The position numbers and the translations under genes are program-made. Positions 26,974 through 34,655 of a stretch of 64,000 nt of DNA are shown here, in pieces. Under the pieces are notes generated by a model. That model was not told where the DNA came from. It ran no database searches and saw only the letters and a program-made list of their open reading frames with translations. How positions within the stretch are numbered: position 1 is the stretch's first letter; every line of letters begins with the position of its first letter. This DNA is from Spirochaetia bacterium (GTDB taxonomy: Bacteria; Spirochaetota; Spirochaetia; CADAEX01), in NCBI GenBank assembly GCA_017446885.1, contig JAFSOR010000028.1, positions 62,001 through 126,000 on the forward strand, written 5' to 3'.

Positions 26974-29550
26974 ATGGCAGTATCGCTTTCTTCAATATTA
27001 AAAGATTCAGAACTTTCTTTAAAGCAATTTACAGAAAAATATAAAGCTGAACTTGAAAAAAGCATAGAGTATAAAGATATTGGAGAAGGCGTAAAGCCGT
27101 ATGCAAAATGTATTCTCCGCGGAAAAGACATCTTCATGAAGCCCGAAGAAGTTGTCAGACAGCTTTTTGCACGGAAGCTCATAGAAGAGTATGGATATCC
27201 AAAAGATAATATAAGTTTTGAAAAGCCTGTAAAATCAGTAGGAAGAACAAAATCAGACACCGACTTTGCTGATATAGTTGTTTTCACAGACAGTTCAAAA
27301 GAAAAAGCATACATTATTTTTGAAATAAAACGTCCGGAAGAAAAGAATATAGAAGAACAGAAAAAACAGCTTGAAAGCTATTGCCTAGTGGAAGGAGCAA
27401 GTATTGGTGCCCTGATAAATGGAGATGACATAGAACAGTTTTATGTGAACAACATAGATAAAGAGACCAAGACCCATACGTTAAAAGACATACCTAAACT
27501 GCCAAAATATGGTGAAACGTTAGATGATATTTTAAATGCCCGTTTTACCTTCAAAAGCCTCATTTTAAATGACAGACTCCGCAATGAAACATTAAAGAAA
27601 ATCATAAAGGATCTGGAACAACGTTTTTCTGCTAACGACTCAAGCGATAAAAGTTTTGATGAAATATTAAAACTTATTTATTGCAAGTTGTTTGATGAAT
27701 TTAATCACAGCGATGATGCTGATTTTGTATCCCGAAATGTTAAACGGCGGCTTAAAAAAGATAATGGCATCACCTATTACGAGGCTTTGGAAGAAATAGC
27801 TGATGATGATTTCAGCCTTATGGAATTCAGGGCAAAACATTCCGAAGATGAAAAAGTTGTTTTTGACAGGATATCGGCCTTGTTTAAAAATGCCCAGAAT
27901 CATTGGAAAGGTGCCTTTGCCCCTAATACCGTTCTCAATATGCAACCAAGTACTGTCAAATCCTGTGTATTGGAATTTCAGAATGTTAAACTTTTCAATT
28001 CAAACCTTGAGGTTGTGGATGAAGCCTTTGAATATTTGGTGAATAAGAACCAGAAAGGGGAAATGGGACAATACTTTACCCCGCGGTATGTGATTGATAT
28101 GTGTGTCCGCATGCTGAATCCTAAAAAAGAAGAAACCATGATAGACACTGCAAGTGGTAGCTGCGGATTCCCTATGCATACAATACTTCACGTATGGGAC
28201 AAGTTTGATAACCTGACTGCAAAGCGCCAGCCGTGGGAGACAGACTATGTCCGAGATAAAGTATTTGCCATAGATTTCAGCGAAAAGGCTGTAAGAGTAG
28301 GTAAAATACTGAATATTATCACGGGAGATGGGCATTCCAATGTCCTGTACCTCGACACTCTTAATTATTCACGTTGGGAATCCCAGTTCAAAAATGACAC
28401 TGGCTGGTGGGCAAAATATAATGAGGGTTTTACACGGCTTGAAAACTTATGTGCTGATGGAAAAAAGTATTCGCATTTCAACTTTGATATCCTTATGGCA
28501 AATCCTCCTTTTGCAGGTGACCTTGACGATAAGAAAATACTTGGGCAGTACGAACTGTCTAAAAATTCAAAAGGACAGATTCAGAATAAGGTTGGACGCG
28601 ATATCCTTTTTATTGAACGTAACCTGAATTTCCTTAAGCCGGGTGGACGAATGGCAATAGTTCTGCCACAAGGTCGCTTTAATAATTCAAGCGATAAATA
28701 CATCAGGGATTATATTGCAGATAAAGCCAGGATTCTGGCTGTAGTAGGACTGCATGGAAATACATTCAAGCCGCATACTGGAACAAAAACCAGTGTTTTG
28801 TTCATCCAGAAATGGACAGATAAGGATGGCATAAATCCCAAGAAAGATGATTACAATATCTTTTTTGCTACCATGCAGGAACCCAGCAAAGATAATTCTG
28901 GAGATAAAATATATGTCACAGAACACTATTATGAGGTAAAAAAGTTTACCTATAAAACATCAGAAAAATATTATTTGGGTACTGAAGAACTTTCGAAGGA
29001 CGAATATGATGCAGCTGTTACAGATGACAAGAAGAAAAAGCAGTGCAAAATAAAAATTATACCTACTGTTCTTACAGCCTCAACTAATTACAGGGAATAT
29101 GAGTTTGATGAGAAATTTGGCACCAAGGATGCAGACAGTCAAAAGACATGGATCCAAAAAGCAGTGCAGTTTGTGCTTAAACCTGTCAAAAAGGATAAAA
29201 AGCAGGAAGAAAACCTGAAAAGCCATATTTCTGTTGATGAATATCTGGCACTCCAAGAAGAAACAAAACAAAAATATAAAGAAGTTCCTCAATTAGGGAC
29301 AAATGTCAATGACCCGATTGATAATGGAACTTATACTACTCTTTCGGCCTTGGCTAAGAAGTTCTATCTTCCTGAAACCGATGTGAGCGAGCGGACAGAG
29401 CGTGTAAAAGATACCCATGGACATATTTTTGTCAGACATGACCTTTTCAACCATGATCCGGATTTAAAGCCACAAGGTAGATACTGCAAAGACGGCATAG
29501 CCGAAGCCTTTGCTGAATTTGCAAAGAAAGAGGGCCTAAGTTTTTTCTGA
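26974..29550 (+). CDS. restriction nuclease-methylase fusion (type I/IIB-like RM subunit)
   Basis: An 858-residue protein. The N-terminus resembles the HsdR N-terminal nuclease domain: the PD-(D/E)xK-like motif has Asp100 in DFADIVV and Glu117-x-Lys119 in IIFEIKRPE. From about residue 345 an N6-adenine methylase of HsdM type follows: GQYFTPRYVIDMCVRML, motif I at 390-398 (DTASGSCGF) and motif IV NPPF at 510-513. No ATPase/translocase HsdR gene is in the window, so the layout is closest to BcgI-like type IIB systems, with a nuclease-methylase chain plus a separate specificity subunit. Lower GC suggests horizontal acquisition. The stop at 29548 directly follows a slippery heptamer. Confidence 0.85.
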   Translation: MAVSLSSILKDSELSLKQFTEKYKAELEKSIEYKDIGEGVKPYAKCILRGKDIFMKPEEVVRQLFARKLIEEYGYPKDNISFEKPVKSVGRTKSDTDFADIVVFTDSSKEKAYIIFEIKRPEEKNIEEQKKQLESYCLVEGASIGALINGDDIEQFYVNNIDKETKTHTLKDIPKLPKYGETLDDILNARFTFKSLILNDRLRNETLKKIIKDLEQRFSANDSSDKSFDEILKLIYCKLFDEFNHSDDADFVSRNVKRRLKKDNGITYYEALEEIADDDFSLMEFRAKHSEDEKVVFDRISALFKNAQNHWKGAFAPNTVLNMQPSTVKSCVLEFQNVKLFNSNLEVVDEAFEYLVNKNQKGEMGQYFTPRYVIDMCVRMLNPKKEETMIDTASGSCGFPMHTILHVWDKFDNLTAKRQPWETDYVRDKVFAIDFSEKAVRVGKILNIITGDGHSNVLYLDTLNYSRWESQFKNDTGWWAKYNEGFTRLENLCADGKKYSHFNFDILMANPPFAGDLDDKKILGQYELSKNSKGQIQNKVGRDILFIERNLNFLKPGGRMAIVLPQGRFNNSSDKYIRDYIADKARILAVVGLHGNTFKPHTGTKTSVLFIQKWTDKDGINPKKDDYNIFFATMQEPSKDNSGDKIYVTEHYYEVKKFTYKTSEKYYLGTEELSKDEYDAAVTDDKKKKQCKIKIIPTVLTASTNYREYEFDEKFGTKDADSQKTWIQKAVQFVLKPVKKDKKQEENLKSHISVDEYLALQEETKQKYKEVPQLGTNVNDPIDNGTYTTLSALAKKFYLPETDVSERTERVKDTHGHIFVRHDLFNHDPDLKPQGRYCKDGIAEAFAEFAKKEGLSFF

Positions 29551-29595
29551 ATTGCCCTTTTGACGAGGCAAAGTACAATGCTTTGTTAAAAGGGC
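29541..29595 (+). promoter_or_regulatory. candidate programmed -1 ribosomal frameshift signal
   Basis: The last sense codons of the methylase, AGT TTT TTC TGA, contain the heptamer T TTT TTC (29541-29547) in the correct frame. Six bases later an 8-bp stem GCCCTTTT/AAAAGGGC (29554-29561 with 29588-29595) encloses an inner stem GGCAAAG/CTTTGTT. A -1 slip would read straight into the specificity-subunit frame. Confidence 0.6.
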
Positions 29596-30941
29596 TGGAA
29601 GTGAATGAAGTTAGGTTTTCTGGGTTGAATGACGAGCATAGAATTGATGCTGAATGTTATAGAAAGTCTTTCTTGCAATTTGAAAAAGCTATTTGCGCAA
29701 AGAAATATACGACCGTTGGTGATGTTGCCCGCTTTTTGATAGGTCCTTTTGGCTCTGCATTTGATACTGCGAATTACATTGAAAATGGCAAATATCGCTA
29801 TGTGCGTGGTCAAGATGTAAAACCATTCGTCTTAAAAGATGATGATTGTCGATATGTTCCGGAAGCAGATTTTAATCGTCTGTCTAAATATGCTTTAAAA
29901 GAAAACGATGTACTCGTTTCTGTTGTTGGAACTTTGGGAAATGCTTGTATTGTTGAAAAAAAAGATTTACCTGCAATTTTCAGTTGTAAGAGCACTGTCA
30001 TTCGTGCCGAAAAAATAAATCCATTTGTATTGCTTGCTTATTTAAACTGTCGTTATGGACGAGAACTTTTGTTGCGGAAAGAACACGGAGTAATTCAAAA
30101 GGGCTTAAATCTTGATGACTTAAAAACTTTATTGATTCCAGTTTTTGATAATGACTTTCAGCAGAAAATCGCTTCTCTCGTAAAATCTGCACACGCAAAA
30201 CTTTCCGAATCAAAATCGCTCTACTCACAGGCAGAAGACACTTTGCTTTGTGAGCTTGGTTTGAAAGGCTGGCAGCCAAAGAACGAGGCGGTTTCAATAA
30301 AGACATTCTCGGATTTCGAGATGAGCGGTCGCTTGGATGCGGAGTATTACCAGAGCAAGTATGATGAACTTTTTGAGAAACTCGCGCATTACAACTGCAA
30401 ACACTTGGGTGATATTGTTTCCGTCAAAAAATCGGTAGAGCCGGGAAGCGATAGCTACAAAGAAAACGGGATCCCGTTTATCCGTGTTTCAGATGTTAAT
30501 AAATACGGTATTGCAGAAACAGACTTGCATTTGTCGGCTCAAGAATTCAATTTAAAAGACTTGCGACCTCATAAAGACACGATTCTTTTTTCAAAAGATG
30601 GAAGTATTGGTATTGCATATAAGTGCGAAAAAGACTTAGATGCAATCACTTCGGGAGCATTGCTTCATTTAAGCATTAAAGATACTGAAGTTTTACCTGA
30701 TTATTTGACGATGGTACTAAATTCTATTGTTGTTCAGTTACAAGCCGAGAGAGATTCAAACGGTGCAATCATTCAACATTGGAAACCTGATGACATAAAG
30801 CGCGTCATAATTCCTATTCTTCCGCACGAAACACAGAATCAAATTGCGGACTGCATACAGCGGTCGTTTGCATTGCGCTCAGAAAGTAAGCGGATTTTGG
30901 ACGAGGCAAAGGCAAACGTAGAAGGTGAGATTGAAAAGTAA
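29583..30941 (+). CDS. hsdS: type I/IIB restriction-modification specificity subunit (HsdS-like)
   Basis: This protein supplies DNA target recognition for the upstream nuclease-methylase. About 450 residues with the two-fold HsdS plan: a first target-recognition domain (about 35-190) and conserved helix, then a second (about 250-430) and helix. Repeated signatures include the 'LDAEYY'-type starts (RIDAECYRKS, RLDAEYYQSK). The start is unclear. The frame is open from 29517 and has no ATG before residues that read as normal protein. TTG at 29583 and GTG at 29601 (after AAGGG) are the candidates. The frame could also be entered by -1 frameshift at 29541-29547, giving an RM-S fusion. I list the TTG. 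AT-rich, like its partner. Confidence 0.8.
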   Translation: MLKGLEVNEVRFSGLNDEHRIDAECYRKSFLQFEKAICAKKYTTVGDVARFLIGPFGSAFDTANYIENGKYRYVRGQDVKPFVLKDDDCRYVPEADFNRLSKYALKENDVLVSVVGTLGNACIVEKKDLPAIFSCKSTVIRAEKINPFVLLAYLNCRYGRELLLRKEHGVIQKGLNLDDLKTLLIPVFDNDFQQKIASLVKSAHAKLSESKSLYSQAEDTLLCELGLKGWQPKNEAVSIKTFSDFEMSGRLDAEYYQSKYDELFEKLAHYNCKHLGDIVSVKKSVEPGSDSYKENGIPFIRVSDVNKYGIAETDLHLSAQEFNLKDLRPHKDTILFSKDGSIGIAYKCEKDLDAITSGALLHLSIKDTEVLPDYLTMVLNSIVVQLQAERDSNGAIIQHWKPDDIKRVIIPILPHETQNQIADCIQRSFALRSESKRILDEAKANVEGEIEK

Positions 30942-30961
30942 GTAAAAAATATACAATAATA

Positions 30962-30990
30962 TTGTTTTTATAATCTTTTTGTAGTATATT
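30962..30990 (+). promoter_or_regulatory. promoter of the toxin-antitoxin pair
   Basis: TTGTTT at 30962-30967, a 17-bp spacer and TATATT at 30985-30990, about 31 bases before the antitoxin start. AT-rich surroundings make this a moderate call. Confidence 0.45.
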
Positions 30991-31021
30991 TGTGAGTAGA
31001 AAGATTAAATAGGAGGTTTTT

Positions 31022-31297
31022 ATGGCTACAGCAGTACTACAAACAAGAGTTGATACAAAGATAAAGCAGGAAGCAGAAGGTCTTTTTGAATCCTTAGGTC
31101 TGGATATGACAACAGCAATCAGATTGTTTTTGCGCCAGGCAGTAAATCAACAGCGTATTCCTTTCGATATAGTTCCTCCCCAGTATAATTTTACACCAGA
31201 GACTCTTTCTGCTATTGAAGAAGCTCGAAGAATTAGTAAAGACTCATCAGTAAAAGCCTATTCAAGCGCAAAAGAACTTCTTGAGGATTGCGAATAA
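31022..31297 (+). CDS. dinJ: RelB/DinJ-family antitoxin
   Basis: A 91-residue antitoxin. Residues 1-45 form the ribbon-helix-helix DNA-binding domain: the strand TAVLQTRVDTKIKQEAE, then LGLDMTTAIRLFLRQAV, a DinJ hallmark. The C-terminal half, rich in charged residues, would wrap around and block the toxin. Antitoxin-toxin complexes of this type repress their own promoter. AGGAGG precedes the ATG with ideal spacing. Its stop overlaps the toxin start by one base. It stands just after the restriction genes, an arrangement typical of genomic islands. Confidence 0.92.
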   Translation: MATAVLQTRVDTKIKQEAEGLFESLGLDMTTAIRLFLRQAVNQQRIPFDIVPPQYNFTPETLSAIEEARRISKDSSVKAYSSAKELLEDCE

Positions 31298-31596
31298 TGG
31301 AATGTATCTTAAAGAAAACTTCGCAATTCAAGACCAGTTTTAAGCTTGCAAAAAAACGGGGGTTGGATATTTCTCTGCTTGAAAAAGTTGTTGATAAGCT
31401 GATGAAAGATGAAAATCTTGAAGAAAAATATCATAATCATCAGCTTGTCGGTAATTTTAAAGATGTTTGGGAGTGTCATATTCAACCTGACTGGTTGCTT
31501 TTGTATTTGAAAGAGTATGACGACAAGATAAAAAAGAATGTTCTTGTATTGACTTTGGTTAATACAGGAACGCATAGCGATATTTTTAAGAAATAA
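31297..31596 (+). CDS. yafQ: YafQ-family mRNA interferase toxin
   Basis: A 99-residue RelE-superfamily endoribonuclease that cleaves mRNA on the ribosome. Residues matching the YafQ active site are visible: His48, His61, Asp65, His93 and Phe97 (motifs HNHQL, HIQPDW and THSDIF), so the toxin appears intact. The ATG at 31297 shares its A with the antitoxin stop (TAATG). Three more upstream codons are possible but lack support. The 3' end overlaps the convergent CinA-type gene by 11 bases. Confidence 0.92.
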   Translation: MECILKKTSQFKTSFKLAKKRGLDISLLEKVVDKLMKDENLEEKYHNHQLVGNFKDVWECHIQPDWLLLYLKEYDDKIKKNVLVLTLVNTGTHSDIFKK

Positions 31597-32083
31597 TTTT
31601 ATTAAGCTTTCTCCCTACTTGATTAGCTACATATAATTTATAGTCAAATCTGCTTTTCTGCTGTGGAACCTGGATGAAAAATTCCGAAACTTTCCCACGG
31701 TAATCAATTGCAAAGTAGACCTCTCCGGGCACCGAGTCGCCGTTGGCCGGGTCTGTGTTCCCCATGCTTCCTGTGACACCGATGCCGATGTCGGCACCAA
31801 AGGCTTTGCGGCATGCGGCAGCCATAGCCACTGCTGTCTCTATAGAGTAGACACCAAACTTTTCGATTATCCCAGATGGTACCCCGGCCTGTATCTTGGC
31901 CTGGTTTGAGTAGGTGATATACGCCCCCCTGAAGATGGCAGAACTTCCTTCTGTATCTGTAATCAGGGAGGCGATAAGACCACTGGTGCAGCTTTCCATG
32001 GTGGTGATAGAAAGACCCTTTTCTATAAGAGCCTTAGTCAGAGCGTTGAACTGTTCATGTACCAGCTGCAACCGGGTTCTCAT
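31586..32083 (-). CDS. pncC: CinA C-terminal-type nicotinamide-nucleotide amidohydrolase
   Basis: A 165-residue single-domain protein corresponding to the CinA C-terminal domain. Its signature is TMESCTSGLIASLITDTEGSSAIFRGAYITYSNQAK, split here by eye into the ESCTSG loop and the GSSAIFRGA strand; GVTGSMG and VPGEVYFA follow. Family members deamidate NMN to NaMN in pyridine nucleotide salvage. The N-terminal molybdopterin-binding-like domain of full-length CinA is absent. The start lies 2 bases after the GGGtGRT gene stop, without a clear ribosome binding site, so translation is probably coupled to that gene. Confidence 0.87.
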   Translation of the reverse strand: MRTRLQLVHEQFNALTKALIEKGLSITTMESCTSGLIASLITDTEGSSAIFRGAYITYSNQAKIQAGVPSGIIEKFGVYSIETAVAMAAACRKAFGADIGIGVTGSMGNTDPANGDSVPGEVYFAIDYRGKVSEFFIQVPQQKSRFDYKLYVANQVGRKLNKIIS

Positions 32084-32085
32084 GT

Positions 32086-33087
32086 TTACTTGTTTATAGC
32101 CTCTGCAACTGCAACTGCAACTGCAACAGAAGAGCCAACCATTGGGTTGTTTCCCATGCCGATAAGACCCATCATCTCAACGTGTGCAGGTACAGAGCTT
32201 GAGCCTGCAAACTGTGCATCGGAATGCATTCTTCCCATGGTGTCAGTCATTCCGTAGGATGCAGGACCTGCTGCCATGTTATCCGGGTGCAGTGTCCGTC
32301 CTGTGCCGCCGCCCGATGCAACAGAGAAGTATTTCTTGCCCTGTTCTACGCACTCTTTTTTGTAGGTGCCTGCAACAGGATGCTGGAAACGGGTAGGGTT
32401 GGTGGAGTTTCCGGTGATGGAGATATCCACACCCTCTTTGTGCATTATAGCGACACCTTCCCGGACATCATCGGCACCATAGCATTTTACTGCAGAGCGC
32501 TCGCCATCCGAGTAAGGAATCTCTTTTACTACTTCCAGCTTTCCTGTGTAGTAGTCGAACTTGGTCTGCACATAGGTAAATCCATTGATACGGCTTATGA
32601 TCTGTGCAGCATCCTTTCCAAGACCGTTCAGGATTACACGGAGCGGTGTCTTCCGTGCCCGGTTTGCGCTCTTTGCGATACCGATAGCTCCCTCGGCTGC
32701 TGCAAAGGATTCGTGGCCTGCCAGGAATGCAAAGCACTTGGTCTCGTCCGACAGGAGCATGGCTGCCAGGTTCCCGTGTCCCAGTCCTACCTTGCGGTCG
32801 TCTGCTACAGAGCCCGGAATACAGAAGGACTGCAAGCCTTCGCCCAAAGACTTGGCTACATCGTATGCAGTCTTGTCCCCTTTCTTAATTGCAATGGCGG
32901 CACCAACAGTGTAGGCCCACTTTGCATTCTCGAAACAGATAGGCTGGATTCCCTCCACAATCTTGTAGACATCCACACCTTTTTCTTCGCAGATTTTTTT
33001 GCAATCTTCTATAGATTTGATTCCGTATTTACCGATAGCCTTGAGGATCTGAGCCTCCCGGCGTTCATAGCTTTCAAACAGTGCCAT
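32086..33087 (-). CDS. GGGtGRT family protein
   Basis: A 333-residue protein of the GGGtGRT family, named for its motif, seen here as SGGGTGRTLHPDN (about residues 280-292). The family's biochemical role is not established. It tends to occur beside a NifU-like protein, as here, where the NifU-like gene lies 4 bases upstream. No membrane segments or signal peptide are evident. The C-terminus ends in an Ala-Val repeat encoded by four copies of a six-base unit. The start at 33087 follows GAAGGAGTGAG. An iron-sulfur-related role is an inference from the neighbour. Confidence 0.85.
   Translation of the reverse strand: MALFESYERREAQILKAIGKYGIKSIEDCKKICEEKGVDVYKIVEGIQPICFENAKWAYTVGAAIAIKKGDKTAYDVAKSLGEGLQSFCIPGSVADDRKVGLGHGNLAAMLLSDETKCFAFLAGHESFAAAEGAIGIAKSANRARKTPLRVILNGLGKDAAQIISRINGFTYVQTKFDYYTGKLEVVKEIPYSDGERSAVKCYGADDVREGVAIMHKEGVDISITGNSTNPTRFQHPVAGTYKKECVEQGKKYFSVASGGGTGRTLHPDNMAAGPASYGMTDTMGRMHSDAQFAGSSSVPAHVEMMGLIGMGNNPMVGSSVAVAVAVAEAINK
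32104..32127 (-). repeat. hexanucleotide tandem repeat TGCAAC x4 inside the GGGtGRT gene
   Basis: Four exact copies of TGCAAC on the plus strand encode alternating Val and Ala at the protein's C-terminus. Length changes would add or remove two residues without a frameshift. Confidence 0.8.
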
Positions 33088-33091
33088 CTTC

Positions 33092-33793
33092 TCACTCCTT
33101 CCGTGGGTCTATCAGTTTCACAGCTCCCTGCTCGGGAGTGGTCCGTCCATATTGTCCGCGCGCTTTGTCCATAGCTGTCTTTGGGTCGTCGCCTTTCTTG
33201 ATAAAGTCCATCATCTTACCAAAGTTGATGAACTTGTAACCTATGATAGCGCCATCCTTGTCCACAGCCACTTTCTCCACATAGCCTTCTGCCATCTCCA
33301 GGTACCGTGGGCCGGTCTTAAGGGTTGCAAACATGGTTCCAACCTGGCTCCGGAGTCCTTTGCCCAGGTCTTCAAGCGATGCACCTACAACAAGGCCGCC
33401 CTCGGAGAATGCAGACTGCGACCGTCCATACACAATCTGGAGGAAAAGCTCACGCATTGCAGTATTGATTGCATCGCACACCAGGTCGGTGTTCAGGGCC
33501 TCCAGCAGTGTCTTGCCGATAAGGATCTCGCTGGCCATTGCGGCGGAGTGGGTCATGCCGGAGCATCCGATAGTCTCCACCAGCGCCTCTTGGATAATTC
33601 CCTCCTTCACATTGAGGGTAAGCTTGCAGGCTCCCTGCTGAGGGGCACACCAGCCTATGCCGTGTGTGAATCCTGAAATATCTTTTATCTCTTTTGCCTG
33701 GACCCATTTTCCTTCCTCGGGAATCGGGGCAGGACCATGATAGGCAGCCTTTGCCAATGGACACATGTGTTCCACTTCTGCCGAATAAACCAT
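33092..33793 (-). CDS. NifU/IscU-like iron-sulfur scaffold protein
   Basis: A 233-residue protein with the NifU N-terminal (IscU-like) fold extended at both ends. Conserved-type positions include Cys49 in WCAPQQGACKLTL, Cys75 in TIGCSGMTHSAAM and Cys105 in TDLVCDAINTAM, which could bind a cluster. The canonical IscU pattern is altered, so it is a divergent scaffold. It begins the operon with the GGGtGRT and CinA-type genes. The start at 33793 has AGGAGA upstream. Its role may be assembly of iron-sulfur clusters for anaerobic enzymes, or a special function with GGGtGRT; neither is proven. Confidence 0.78.
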   Translation of the reverse strand: MVYSAEVEHMCPLAKAAYHGPAPIPEEGKWVQAKEIKDISGFTHGIGWCAPQQGACKLTLNVKEGIIQEALVETIGCSGMTHSAAMASEILIGKTLLEALNTDLVCDAINTAMRELFLQIVYGRSQSAFSEGGLVVGASLEDLGKGLRSQVGTMFATLKTGPRYLEMAEGYVEKVAVDKDGAIIGYKFINFGKMMDFIKKGDDPKTAMDKARGQYGRTTPEQGAVKLIDPRKE

Positions 33794-33922
33794 AGTTTGT
33801 CTCCTATAAAGCGTTTTTATTATTATACGCTAAATATAGTAAACAATCAATTCTTAGTTGTGAGAGATGAATAATGTCAAAGCAAAAGAAAAAAGTTTAT
33901 GAGTCAAATGGCTTCAAAAACA

Positions 33923-33950
33923 GAAAGGAGAGCATTTAGGCTCTCCTTTC
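33923..33950 (-). terminator. terminator downstream of the secreted unknown gene
   Basis: A perfect 11-bp stem GAAAGGAGAGC/GCTCTCCTTTC with loop ATTTAG. On the minus strand it is followed by CTGTTTTTG. It ends the gene at 33984-34463. The remainder of 33794-33983 holds nothing else I can recognise. Confidence 0.7.
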
Positions 33951-33983
33951 TATTCATGATATTGAAAATTAACTCTAATCTTT

Positions 33984-34463
33984 TTATCTTCCTTCATTTA
34001 TTTCTTCATTTGGGACAGTTTTTTCTTGCCCAAATGGATGCCCTTCAACAGTTATAATTTCAAAGGCTTCTTTGGCAGTTAGTTGTTTTATTTTCCAATT
34101 TTTAAGAAATTCAAGAACTAAAGTTTCTTTACCGTCAATTTGAACCATTGAAGCATCAATATACATCATTTTATTGCCCTCATCTGAAATAAATATAGTA
34201 TTAAGAAATCTTTTCAAAGGTTCTGGTGAAGTGAATGGCTCATATTCTGTTGCAAGCTTTTCTTTTTCCTTTCTTTCTTCATCTAATTTTTTAAAACTAT
34301 TATAATTGCCTGTGCTATAGGCTCCTTTGTAGGCATTTAGTGCAGTGGCATTAGCTAATTCTCTTTCAAATTCTTTATTATCATCATCGTGTTTCCAATG
34401 CCATTTTTCTGCAAAAGCAGATACAGAAACAAGACAAAGAATAATTAAAAAAAAATTTCGCAT
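33984..34463 (-). CDS. secreted protein of unknown function
   Basis: A 159-residue protein I do not recognise. Residues 1-18 form a clear signal peptide ending in VSAFA. The mature part begins EKWHWKHDDDNKEFE and is strongly charged, with a likely helix around ELANATALNAYKGAY and a lysine/glutamate-rich segment near residues 60-70. No cysteine follows the signal, so it is predicted to be periplasmic rather than a lipoprotein. The base composition is AT-rich compared with flanking operons, as in the next gene, suggesting accessory DNA. It is divergent from the zinc-ribbon protein gene, with about 190 bases between them. Confidence 0.65.
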   Translation of the reverse strand: MRNFFLIILCLVSVSAFAEKWHWKHDDDNKEFERELANATALNAYKGAYSTGNYNSFKKLDEERKEKEKLATEYEPFTSPEPLKRFLNTIFISDEGNKMMYIDASMVQIDGKETLVLEFLKNWKIKQLTAKEAFEIITVEGHPFGQEKTVPNEEINEGR

Positions 34464-34588
34464 AACTAACTTCCTTTAAGTTTTATATTAAATGTTCTAT
34501 ACAAAAGTTTTTTAAAATATTTAGGTAATTCTATTAGATGTTTAACCAGCTGTCAATCTTGAATTTATTATCACTTAGTATCTTTTTG

Positions 34589-34616
34589 TTGTTTTATATA
34601 GTTAATATGATATAAT
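34589..34616 (+). promoter_or_regulatory. promoter of the zinc-ribbon membrane protein gene
   Basis: TTGTTT at 34589-34594, a 16-bp spacer and a consensus TATAAT at 34611-34616, about 40 bases before the ATG. The rest of 34464-34655 is AT-rich and shows no other feature. Confidence 0.5.
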
Positions 34617-34655
34617 AATCCGAAAGGATAATCCCATAATATTTTGGAGAGCAAT

